Below, piece by piece: positions 35,701 through 42,597 of a DNA stretch of 64,000 nt. Origin of the DNA: CAILHX01 sp046155285 (GTDB lineage Bacteria > Pseudomonadota > Gammaproteobacteria > Burkholderiales > Methylophilaceae). The position numbers were made by a program, and so were the translations under genes. The DNA lies in NCBI GenBank assembly GCA_046155285.1, contig JBJXEA010000027.1, forward strand, positions 62,001-126,000, in the 5' to 3' direction. Each line of letters starts with the position of its first letter. Position 1 is the first letter of the stretch. The notes under the pieces are model-generated. The model ran no database searches. It worked only from the letters and a program-made list of their open reading frames with translations, and had not been told where the DNA came from.

Positions 35701-36548
35701 GCTGCGCCCTTCTGTTGTAGCGCAACACTATGGCGCTGCTGCAATAAGGCAATGTGATTGATTTCCTGCTCCAACTCGGCTAGTGGTGGCATGTTGGTGT
35801 CGCGCTCCAGCAAGGTGGGCGCTACGCCAAACAGCCTGTAGGTCTCTTCCAGCAAGTCCCACACCGGGTCTATCACTGCTGCGCCGTGGGTATCAATCAC
35901 CAAATCGTCAGCCTCGCGGTAATGGCCTGCAGTGTGGATGTAGGCGATGCGCTCGCCCGGTAATCCGCGCAAAAACTCCTGCGGATCGAAGCCAAAATTG
36001 ACGCTGTTGACGTAGATATTGTTCACGTCCAGATGCAAGTCACAATCAGCCTCTTCCAGCACGGCGCGGATGAAAGTAAGCTCATCCATCTCGGCGATGG
36101 GCGCGGCGACATAATAAGAGGAATTTTCCACCGCGATTCGGCGCTCCAAGATGTCCTGAGTGCGGCGGATACGCGCCGCGACGTGCTTGACTGCTTCTTC
36201 CGTGAACGGAATCGGCAGCAAGTCATACAAATAGCCATTGGCGCTGCAATAGCTCAGGTGTTCGGTATAAAGCGGGATGCGGTACTGCGTGAGGAATGCT
36301 TTGACGCGCTGCAAAAACACCTCATTCAGCGGATCTGGTCCGCCCAAAGACAAGGACAAGCCGTGCGCGGCAAGCGGATAGCGCTCCGCGAACCATGCCA
36401 ACTGTTTCAGCGGTTTACCGCCCATGCCTATCCAGTTTTCTGGGGCGATTTCGAAAAAGTCTATGGCCGAAGGAACAGCGGCCTGAAGTTGGGGCATTAA
36501 CTCCCGCTTCAGGCCGAGTCCTGCGCCAAACAATGCTTTGGCGTTCAT
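35697..36548 (-). CDS. hvfB: MNIO-family (DUF692) RiPP-modifying enzyme, HvfB type
   Basis: A 283-residue TIM-barrel enzyme with the multinuclear non-heme iron oxidase pattern: GAGLGLKRE at the start, HGLSLSLGGPDPLN, YTEHLSY, AVENSSYY, HLDVNNIYVNSVN, HTAGHY, IDTHGAAV and LERDTNMP. The His, Glu, Asn and Asp residues are the expected iron ligands. MNIO enzymes oxidise Cys residues in a precursor to oxazolone/thioamide or related rings. The probable substrate is encoded 14 bases upstream (36563). Confidence 0.92.
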   Translation of the reverse strand: MNAKALFGAGLGLKRELMPQLQAAVPSAIDFFEIAPENWIGMGGKPLKQLAWFAERYPLAAHGLSLSLGGPDPLNEVFLQRVKAFLTQYRIPLYTEHLSYCSANGYLYDLLPIPFTEEAVKHVAARIRRTQDILERRIAVENSSYYVAAPIAEMDELTFIRAVLEEADCDLHLDVNNIYVNSVNFGFDPQEFLRGLPGERIAYIHTAGHYREADDLVIDTHGAAVIDPVWDLLEETYRLFGVAPTLLERDTNMPPLAELEQEINHIALLQQRHSVALQQKGAA

Positions 36549-36562
36549 ATCAGTGACTGCAA

Positions 36563-36886
36563 CTAGTGCTTGCAGCTACCTTCTTTGGCTTTTTTATCAG
36601 CGCTGCAAGTGGCTTCTTTAGCCTTGTCAGCACTGCAAGAACCTTCTTTAGCCTTGTCAGCGCTGCAAGAGCCTTCTTTAGCCTTTTCTTCCATTGCCTT
36701 CTTTTTGTCAGCGCCGCACTTGCCAGTGCCACATTTGCCATCTTTAGCGTCGGCCACTTGATAAGCCTTGGTCAAAGCGTTCACGGCGAATGGGTTTTGA
36801 TCAGCGTTGACCACTGGGGACATTGCCAGAGAGGCTGCGAAAGTACCACCGAGAACGATGGCGAGGGTTTTCTTTTGTGCGTTCAT
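36563..36886 (-). CDS. hvfA: HvfA-type precursor of a Cys-modified metallophore
   Basis: A 107-residue exported peptide: signal peptide MNAQKKTLAIVLGG onward to about VVNA, a short spacer, then DGKCGTGKCGADKK. A Lys/Glu-rich tail follows with four Cys units (EGSCSADK twice, EATCSADK, EGSCKH). HvfA peptides usually repeat EGKCG, the motif oxidised by HvfB. Here most units are EGSC variants. The tail is encoded by near-identical 30-base repeats (about 36590-36690), suggesting recent unit gain. AAGGAG lies 8 bases before the ATG. It follows the anti-sigma gene by 39 bases. Confidence 0.85.
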   Translation of the reverse strand: MNAQKKTLAIVLGGTFAASLAMSPVVNADQNPFAVNALTKAYQVADAKDGKCGTGKCGADKKKAMEEKAKEGSCSADKAKEGSCSADKAKEATCSADKKAKEGSCKH

Positions 36887-36925
36887 TTGTAAAGCTCCTT
36901 AAAGTTAAAAAATAATAAATACTAC

Positions 36926-37207
36926 TTAATGTTGATGCAGTTTCTCGCGGATGGCATCCCGTGCTGAATCGGACAGCTTGACGCTTTCGTCTTGCTCTTC
37001 ACGATGCGATTGCTGTTGCAACGCTGTTCGCAACAAACGCAACTGTGCGACAAACTGACTGCACGGATCGCAAATACTCAGATGCAACCACATGGCAAAA
37101 CGTTCCCGTCGGGTCAACGGACGATCCAAGGCTTGAGAAGCTAGGCGACTTGCTTGCTTACAACTCATCTCTAGCTTCCCCAAAATAAAACGTTTTATCG
37201 TAATCAC
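36926..37207 (-). CDS. Zinc-finger anti-sigma factor (zf-HC2 type), soluble
   Basis: A GTG at 37207, overlapping the sigma stop (ATGTGA) and with AGAGGAG upstream, gives 93 residues; the frame is open farther upstream but that part lies inside the sigma gene. The anti-sigma zinc motif is visible: MSCKQASRLASQ near the start, then HLSICDPCSQF (H-x3-C-x2-C). No membrane helix is predicted, so it is a cytoplasmic, possibly redox- or metal-responsive inhibitor of the adjacent sigma factor. This small ZAS type often loses zinc under thiol or metal stress; that mode here is inference. Confidence 0.8.
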   Translation of the reverse strand: MITIKRFILGKLEMSCKQASRLASQALDRPLTRRERFAMWLHLSICDPCSQFVAQLRLLRTALQQQSHREEQDESVKLSDSARDAIREKLHQH

Positions 37208-37800
37208 ATGCCGCTCCTCTCTGCCCAGCGCATTTCCATACATTTACGTAGACCCATGCGTGAACGGTACAGCATCACCCATGCATTCGTCGCCGAGATT
37301 TCCAGTTCCTTACAAATGGATTCATTGTCTTCTTCTTCAATCTCACGCAGCATGAACAGCCTAGCCAAATTCTTGGGTAGTCTATCCAGGCAATTTTGTA
37401 GTATCTGCCAGAACTGCTGATTTTCCATCAGTTTTGCAGGGTCACCCAATGAGCAAGGCTTTTCAGACCAATGCCCTTTATCGTCGAAAAACTCATCCAT
37501 GCCCGGCTCACTCATCTCTTCCGCCACATCCTCATCGTATAAAGGCTGTTCGCGTTGCGCGCGGCGCATGAGGTCTATGATTTTGTGTTTGAGAATGCCG
37601 GTGAGCCAGGTGCGTGCGGAAGACTTGCCAGTGAAGCCTGCACTATTCTTGATGGCAGCAAGCAAGGTTTCCTGCACTGCATCTTCTGCCAGATGTTCAT
37701 CTCGCAACCTTACTAATGCGAAACGGAAGAGATAATCACCATGCTCGTTGAGCCAATCGTGTGCATTAGGCGTAGCGCCTTGATTTAGTGCTGTAGTCAT
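37204..37800 (-). CDS. ECF-family sigma factor heading the metallophore operon
   Basis: A 198-residue sigma factor with only regions 2 (DYLFRFALVRLRDEHLAEDAVQETLLAAI; TWLTGILKHKIIDLMRR) and 4 (LDRLPKNLARLFMLREIEEEDNESICKELEISATNAWVMLYRSRMGLR). An acidic linker joins them. It is translationally coupled to the anti-sigma gene and followed by hvfABCX. ECF factors of this arrangement control copper/oxidant-responsive DUF692 loci in other Proteobacteria. The inferred target element TGTAAG-N17-GACYAA is found at three sites in the window but not before this operon itself. Confidence 0.9.
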   Translation of the reverse strand: MTTALNQGATPNAHDWLNEHGDYLFRFALVRLRDEHLAEDAVQETLLAAIKNSAGFTGKSSARTWLTGILKHKIIDLMRRAQREQPLYDEDVAEEMSEPGMDEFFDDKGHWSEKPCSLGDPAKLMENQQFWQILQNCLDRLPKNLARLFMLREIEEEDNESICKELEISATNAWVMLYRSRMGLRKCMEMRWAERSGM

Positions 37801-37874
37801 GCTTTGAATTCAACCACAAAACCATTAAAATTTCTATCTCTAAAACTCTTTTAAGTGGCTTAATTAAGAAGAAT

Positions 37875-37904
37875 TGTAAGGAATAATTAAGTGGCAGGAC
37901 TAAT
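37875..37904 (+). promoter_or_regulatory. Candidate ECF promoter TGTAAG-N17-GACTAA of the EF-hand gene
   Basis: TGTAAG at 37875-37880, 17 bases, GACTAAT at 37898-37904. It matches the minus-strand element before the bufA2-like gene at every specified base, including the final T. It points toward the EF-hand gene, leaving about 95 bases of leader. Confidence 0.65.
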
Positions 37905-38006
37905 GGCTGTGATAAGCTTTTTTTTACACAATGGTTAAATGTTTGATATTATCCACTTAGGTATCAAAAAGATTTGAACCTAACTTACCCAAGGAGACTG
38001 AAAATC

Positions 38007-38468
38007 ATGGCAATTCAATTGAAACAAATCGCAGTAGGCGTAGCATTAGTAGCTCTTTCTGGTGTGGCGTCGGCAGATGCAATGATAGGCAGTGGTGGCT
38101 ACAGCACACTGAAAACTATGGAAATGATGAAGATGATCGATTTCAACGGTGACCACATGGTAACCAAGAATGAATTCATGACCTACTATGGTGCAATTTT
38201 TGGAGCACTGGATACCGATAACGACGGCACAGTTGACGCTACGGAATGGGAAGGCACCAAGGGTTCCAACAAGATCAGTATCGCTACTGGTGGCTACAGC
38301 AGACAATTACGTACATTGAAGATGATGGACGCGATGGATGCTGACAAAGACCATAAGATCACCAAAGATGAGTTCATCAAATTCCATGAGGCTATTTTCA
38401 ACGCCATGTCCAAAGGCGGTACCGAAGTGGATGGTAAAGGTTGGTTGGCTCGCAATACCGGCAACTAA
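38007..38468 (+). CDS. Exported EF-hand calcium-binding protein
   Basis: ATG 38007 with AAGGAG ten bases upstream gives 153 residues; the frame is open to 37974 but the ribosome binding site and signal peptide decide for 38007. A signal peptide ends near GVASA. Three EF-hand loops follow: DFNGDHMVTKNEF, DTDNDGTVDATEW and DADKDHKITKDEF, with Asp/Asn at the calcium positions. The protein is likely periplasmic. It lies alone and divergent from the sigma gene, between two metallophore loci. The shared promoter element suggests it belongs to the same regulon. Confidence 0.85.
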   Translation: MAIQLKQIAVGVALVALSGVASADAMIGSGGYSTLKTMEMMKMIDFNGDHMVTKNEFMTYYGAIFGALDTDNDGTVDATEWEGTKGSNKISIATGGYSRQLRTLKMMDAMDADKDHKITKDEFIKFHEAIFNAMSKGGTEVDGKGWLARNTGN

Positions 38469-38486
38469 GCTTTATTAGTTAGATGT

Positions 38487-38516
38487 AAAAAAGGCCGACA
38501 TAGTCGGCCTTTTTTT
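38487..38516 (+). terminator. Rho-independent terminator after the EF-hand gene
   Basis: GGCCGAC-ATA-GTCGGCC preceded by A6 and followed by T7, starting 19 bases after the stop codon. Confidence 0.9.
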
Positions 38517-38565
38517 ATGTTGAAAGCTCAACACCTATGGAAGCTCTGATTAAGTCTCTCACTAT

Positions 38566-38652
38566 GCTTCGATACGTTTTCCGTTCGCCCTGAGTGCCGC
38601 GCGAAGCGCGGTGTATCGAAGGGTGGGCGGAAAACTACTCAGCACGAACGGG
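38566..38652. repeat. Dispersed inverted repeat (GCTTCGATAC / CCGTTCG type)
   Basis: GCTTCGATACGTTTTCCGTT with the downstream mirrors GTATCGAAG, CGGAAAAC and CGAACGG, and an inner CGCGCGAAGCGCG hairpin. It lies in the gap between the convergent EF-hand and bufC-like genes. The following GGTTAATCAGGGG recurs partly near 51134. Confidence 0.65.
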
Positions 38653-38676
38653 GTTAATCAGGGGTTCCCTAGGGCA

Positions 38677-39465
38677 TCACTCATTTACGATGGCAGCAAT
38701 CATGCCATTGGCAACCCAATGACTTAGATAGTTGATAAAAACGGTGGGCGCTTCTTCTTCTGTATGCCATTGCGTCAGCAGTTCACACATATGCGCAAAA
38801 TCGCTGCCATGCACGATGGCTTGTATCAGCGCGTATTCGTCCGCTGTCATGGAGCGAAACTCAGATAGACGGTCTAGCCCACGCCACAGCAGCCAATAGC
38901 TGTCGGGTTGATGGTTGGCAGCATCAGGAGCGACACCTGCACGCAAGGCCTGCCAACTCTCAACACTATTCCATTCTGCGGCAAACATCTGAACACTAGG
39001 ATGCAAACGCAGCCGCATCGTCGGCCAGCTTTCGGCAGGGAGTGCTTTGACATCTTCAATGCTGATACTGACTGCATCTAAAGCATCAAATACGTCCAGT
39101 AACAATCTTTCAAAGCTTGCCAGTTCCGCCAATATCGGGTGTGCCGAGAATGGGGCGCTGTTGCGCAGAAACTCTGGCAAGTGGCCGGTGTAGTCACGCA
39201 AAGAGGTATAGCGCGAAGGATGTTTGACCACGTATCCGTCCACCATGGCTTCAAACAACTCATCGCCTAAGTAGAGCCCCAATAGCTCATGATTGGTGTC
39301 TATGGTCTCACGAAAACGCATTTTGTAGGCGTTGCCATAGATATTCAATTTGGTTTCTATGGATGATTGTCCCTTGGCAGCCACCTGGGGAGCCAGCTTG
39401 CTAGGGTTGCCCGTAAGCAAAAAATCCAGAAAGTCTAGCTCTAGCGCTTTTAATGTTTTAGACAT
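38677..39465 (-). CDS. bufC: BufC-type RiPP maturation protein (DUF2063)
   Basis: A 262-residue protein with a DUF2063 domain in its N-terminal half (LELDFLDFLLTG; LNIYGNAYKMRFRETIDTNHELLGLYLGDELF; RYTSLRDYTGHLPEFL) and a divergent C-terminal domain. It partners the MNIO enzyme encoded just upstream, which it overlaps by 8 bases. It shares little detail with the hvfC-like protein at 34942, showing that the two loci are not recent duplicates of each other. Confidence 0.85.
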   Translation of the reverse strand: MSKTLKALELDFLDFLLTGNPSKLAPQVAAKGQSSIETKLNIYGNAYKMRFRETIDTNHELLGLYLGDELFEAMVDGYVVKHPSRYTSLRDYTGHLPEFLRNSAPFSAHPILAELASFERLLLDVFDALDAVSISIEDVKALPAESWPTMRLRLHPSVQMFAAEWNSVESWQALRAGVAPDAANHQPDSYWLLWRGLDRLSEFRSMTADEYALIQAIVHGSDFAHMCELLTQWHTEEEAPTVFINYLSHWVANGMIAAIVNE

Positions 39466-40324
39466 TGAGCGCCAAACTCTCTGTACTACGGGCAGGTTCT
39501 GAGTTTAGTGTTTGCTGAAACAACTGCCGCGCTTGACCAAGCTCAGCATGAAGTTCTTCAAAGCTGGGAATGTTGCCATCGCGTTCTATCATGGTGCTGA
39601 CCGCACCAAAGCGCAGTAAAGCTTTGCGATAAAGCGACCAAACATCATCGCATACCTCGTGATCGTGAGTGTCAATCACATAATCGCCGTAGTCAGAATG
39701 TCCGGCCAAATGAAATTGTCTGACGCGTTTTGGGTCAATTGCCTCTAGGTATTCGTCAGCCGAAAAACCATGATTACGCGAACTGACGTAGATGTTGTTG
39801 ATGTCCAGCAAAATCAAGGAATCTGCTTGGTTTGCGACTTCACTTAAAAACTCCACCTCGCTCATATCCGCATTGTTGAAGTCCAAATAACTGGAAGGAT
39901 TTTCCAGCAGTATTTGGCGGCCAAGAAAGTCTTGCACTTGCTGCACGCGGCTTACTACATGGGTCAGCGCTTCTTGGGTATAGGGCAGAGGCAATAAGTC
40001 ATGACTATTGATATGGTTCACCGTTGTCCAGCATAGATGATCAGAAATCCACGCGGGTTCAATCTCTGCTGCCAAAGTACGTAATTGCTTGAGGTAATCG
40101 GTATTCAGTGGATCAGTTGAGCCAATAGAAAGCGAAACTCCGTGCATGACTATCGGGTAGTGTTCACGCACTTGGTGCAGATAGTATTTGGGTTTTCCAC
40201 CGCCGACGAAGTAGTTTTCAGTCAGAATTTCAAACCAATCTACGGCTGGACGCTCATGGATGACATAGTCGTAGTGCGGCGTACGCAAGCCAAGGCCAAA
40301 ACCTAGAAAGTGTGCATCATGCAT
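39458..40324 (-). CDS. bufB: MNIO-family (DUF692) enzyme, BufB type
   Basis: A 288-residue TIM-barrel enzyme with MNIO signatures: GFGLGLRTPHY, DWFEILTENYF, MHGVSLSIGSTDPLN, ISDHLCW, LLENPSSY, LLDINNIYVSSRNHG, HLAGHSDYG, IDTHDHEV and ERDGNIPSFEE. The iron-binding His/Glu/Asn/Asp set is present. It probably oxidises Cys residues in the precursor encoded 57 bases upstream (40382). It differs throughout from HvfB at 35697, so the two enzymes probably act on different precursors. Confidence 0.92.
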   Translation of the reverse strand: MHDAHFLGFGLGLRTPHYDYVIHERPAVDWFEILTENYFVGGGKPKYYLHQVREHYPIVMHGVSLSIGSTDPLNTDYLKQLRTLAAEIEPAWISDHLCWTTVNHINSHDLLPLPYTQEALTHVVSRVQQVQDFLGRQILLENPSSYLDFNNADMSEVEFLSEVANQADSLILLDINNIYVSSRNHGFSADEYLEAIDPKRVRQFHLAGHSDYGDYVIDTHDHEVCDDVWSLYRKALLRFGAVSTMIERDGNIPSFEELHAELGQARQLFQQTLNSEPARSTESLALNV

Positions 40325-40381
40325 ATAAAAACCTAGATGCGTCGGAGTATTTAACCCCGACGCAAACTACTGAATGGCTGA

Positions 40382-40828
40382 TTATACTTTTCCGCCAAGA
40401 TCGTCACAGGCTTTTTGTGGAACGCTGACAAAGCCGTGGCCTTTGCAACTGCCCATACCAGCGCAAGCGTTATCTGCGGTCTTGCAGTCGTTGTGACCCT
40501 TGCAAGAATTCACGCCGGTGCATTGCTTAAGGTCAGCCTTGGCAACACTACCCCAATAACCATCTTTGATTGACCCACCCATTTGACCACAGGCTTTACT
40601 AGGAACAGCAACGAATCCTTGGCCTTTACAGCTTGCCATGCCAGCGCAGGCGTTATTCGCAGTTTTGCAGTCATTATGACCCTTACACTGATTGAGACCA
40701 GAGCAATGAACGAGATTGGTAGAGTCGTCGCTGCCAGCGAACGCACTAGGGGCTGCTGATATGAGACCTGCCGCTGCAAGAGCGAGGGCGATACCAGCGT
40801 TTTTGCCAGATTTTGTAAGTAGTTGCAT
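40382..40828 (-). CDS. bufA2: BufA2-type bufferin precursor with two tandem core modules
   Basis: A 148-residue exported protein with a signal peptide ending APSAFA. It has two homologous modules of about 47 residues: HCSGLNQCKGHNDCKTANNA onward (about 40-86) and QCTGVNSCKGHNDCKTADNA onward (about 102-147). Each has six Cys in the order C-C-C-C-C-C with CKG repeats and ends in a KAC..(M/L)GG tail. Bufferins of the BufA2 family normally carry one such module; here it is doubled, joined by SIKDGYWGSVAKADL. Modified Cys residues in bufferins bind copper in the periplasm. Confidence 0.85.
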   Translation of the reverse strand: MQLLTKSGKNAGIALALAAAGLISAAPSAFAGSDDSTNLVHCSGLNQCKGHNDCKTANNACAGMASCKGQGFVAVPSKACGQMGGSIKDGYWGSVAKADLKQCTGVNSCKGHNDCKTADNACAGMGSCKGHGFVSVPQKACDDLGGKV

Positions 40829-40896
40829 AGCTAAATCCTTTCAGGATGTTAAGGGACATGAATGAGGGGGAATTGAAAGCATAGCCTTCAACTTTC

Positions 40897-40926
40897 ATTA
40901 GTCGGCGCTTGCATAGAGAACTTACA
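40897..40926 (-). promoter_or_regulatory. Candidate ECF promoter TGTAAG-N17-GACTAA of the bufA2-bufB-bufC locus
   Basis: Read on the minus strand, TGTAAG (40926-40921), 17 bases, GACTAAT (40903-40897). It is identical in both boxes and in spacing to the element before the EF-hand gene. The bufA2 ATG lies about 70 bases downstream. Confidence 0.65.
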
Positions 40927-40972
40927 TCAGTTTGAAAAATTACTCAGATCAAGGTCGGCTATATCAACTTTT

Positions 40973-41404
40973 TTATTGCTTGGCCGAATTTTGCATACAG
41001 GCCAGATAAGCCGCGCTATCCGGCGCTGTGCCGCCACGTTGTGCGCGCCACACGGTTTCAGCCAGGCAATCCATCAACTGATGTTGCGCCGCTTGGTCAT
41101 CTCCATGCTTTATTTGCAATGCTTGATACGCCGCAACGATGCCCGTCGGTTGGTCTATGGAAAGCTGCTCCAGCACTGAAAGATGCAAACTCATGTGTAA
41201 AAACGGGTTGGTTTCGCCCATTTCAGGAAAGTATTCTTGCTCCATAAACTGCTCCGGCGCATTGAGGATGGCGTGATATTCGGGATGCGCCAACATCACT
41301 TGCAAGGCCATGCCTTCTAAGCCCGTCAACGCTTCGTTCTGGCGATACTTGCGCCAGGTTTCAAAGAAGAATTGGCGCACTTGGTCGCGGGTCGGATTAA
41401 ACAT
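40973..41404 (-). CDS. DUF1841 family protein
   Basis: With ATG 41404 the product is 143 residues, starting MFNPTRDQVRQFF as in DUF1841 proteins of betaproteobacteria. The conserved EYFPEMGETNPFLHMSLHLSV stretch and a C-terminal Cys-containing helix (LMDCLAETVWRAQR) are visible. Function is unknown. Homologues frequently sit near nth, as here (two genes upstream). The frame continues to 41431, but that would run into the palindromic repeat. Confidence 0.8.
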   Translation of the reverse strand: MFNPTRDQVRQFFFETWRKYRQNEALTGLEGMALQVMLAHPEYHAILNAPEQFMEQEYFPEMGETNPFLHMSLHLSVLEQLSIDQPTGIVAAYQALQIKHGDDQAAQHQLMDCLAETVWRAQRGGTAPDSAAYLACMQNSAKQ

Positions 41405-41427
41405 GAACGGCATTCCAATACACGTAA

Positions 41428-41546
41428 CCACCCCGGCGCTGACGCGCCACCCCTCCTTGGGAAGGAGGGGATAAGCTCCAAACCGGCATAGCAGTATCTA
41501 CCCTCCCCTCCTTTTCAAGGAGGGGTCGTCCGCAGGACGGGGGTGG
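41428..41546. repeat. Family B palindromic repeat upstream of the DUF1841 gene
   Basis: A 119-base element bounded by CCACCCCGGCGC and GGGGGTGG, with hairpins CCCCTCCTTGGGAAGGAGGGG and CCCCTCCTTTTCAAGGAGGGG. It lies between the FIST-domain and DUF1841 genes, and is the fourth copy in the window. Confidence 0.8.
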
Positions 41547-41565
41547 TTGCGTATTTTTTCCACTA

Positions 41566-42597
41566 TCAAGCATGAAACAACCCCAAAACCGCCGCGTGTT
41601 GCAGCAATTGGTTACGACCATCCACAGGCGCGATGACAGCTTCAGTTTCTAAACCTATCAAAGGCATGGCCGGAAAACGCTGGCGCAGATAACTCAAGTC
41701 GCGGTTTTGCCCATTCGCCCCAGCACCGCGCCCCAAGCATGAGAACAGCAAGCCGAAATCTGGCGCGTGTTTGAGTTCTGTCATCAATGCCTCTGTCATT
41801 TTTTCGCCGCCCTCAATCGCCGCAGCTTTTGCCCAGCACAGCCACTGCCCTGCCTCGGCCGCTTGCGCCAGCATCACAGAACGGTTGGCGACATTCGCTC
41901 CCACCAAGTTCACCAGATGATATTGGCCGTGCTGTGCGGCTTCCAGCGAATCCGCTAGGCAAGCGTAGACATGGTTGAAAGACAAAATGCTGACATCCAG
42001 GGTGTCATGTTGAAAAGCTTGCTGCAAGGTTTGCAGAGCGGGCTTGCCGCCGACAAACACCAGCTCATGCCCTTGCACCGCGGTGATGGGCTGTGGCTCG
42101 CTCAACACCTCAATACCTTGCGACACGCCCATCACGCCAGTAGCCCCTTGCAACGCCACGTCACAGGCGGCAACTGGCAAGCCCTTGCCATGTCGCCACA
42201 CGCCGCCCTGCGACACCGCGCCAAAACGCTGCGTTGCTGCGCTCAACCATTCGGCAGTCACCGCATCCGGCGCGGCGAGACTCAACATCAAACCTGACGT
42301 TTGATGCTGCAAATTCACCTCACCGCTCAACACCATTGCCGCAACCGCTGGCGTTTTGAGCGCAGCATGTTGTTCCGTGAATATTCCCGCCGCGACGCAT
42401 CCCACCACATGCATACAATTCCCAGCCCCAGCCACAGCACGCAAGGTGGGTTGCAGGTTACGCGTGAACGGCGGCGTTAAAAACAACAGCACGCTGTTGG
42501 CAACCGTCACCCCCAGCTTGGCCATTGCCTCGCGCACCGCCTGCCGCGCCAACTCTGGCTTAGGCTCGCTGCCTGCCGCAAAACCAGTAGCGATCAT
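41566..42597 (-). CDS. FIST-domain sensory protein
   Basis: ATG 42597 overlaps the nth stop (ATGA), giving 343 residues. The FIST_N domain (SVLLFLTPPFTRNLQPTLRAV; VVGCVAAGIFTE) and FIST_C domain (ALMTELKHAPDFGLLFSCLGRGAG; LIGLETEAVIAP) are visible. FIST domains are thought to bind small ligands such as amino acids and usually feed signalling proteins; this one stands alone. Coupling to nth is a conserved betaproteobacterial arrangement as far as I recall. Confidence 0.82.
   Translation of the reverse strand: MIATGFAAGSEPKPELARQAVREAMAKLGVTVANSVLLFLTPPFTRNLQPTLRAVAGAGNCMHVVGCVAAGIFTEQHAALKTPAVAAMVLSGEVNLQHQTSGLMLSLAAPDAVTAEWLSAATQRFGAVSQGGVWRHGKGLPVAACDVALQGATGVMGVSQGIEVLSEPQPITAVQGHELVFVGGKPALQTLQQAFQHDTLDVSILSFNHVYACLADSLEAAQHGQYHLVNLVGANVANRSVMLAQAAEAGQWLCWAKAAAIEGGEKMTEALMTELKHAPDFGLLFSCLGRGAGANGQNRDLSYLRQRFPAMPLIGLETEAVIAPVDGRNQLLQHAAVLGLFHA

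Noticed and set aside
40382..40828. Cys-rich protein as a ferredoxin or metallothionein
   Set aside because: Cys spacing is CKG-type without CxxCxxC clusters, a signal peptide is present, and it is encoded beside DUF692/DUF2063 genes, which fits a bufferin.
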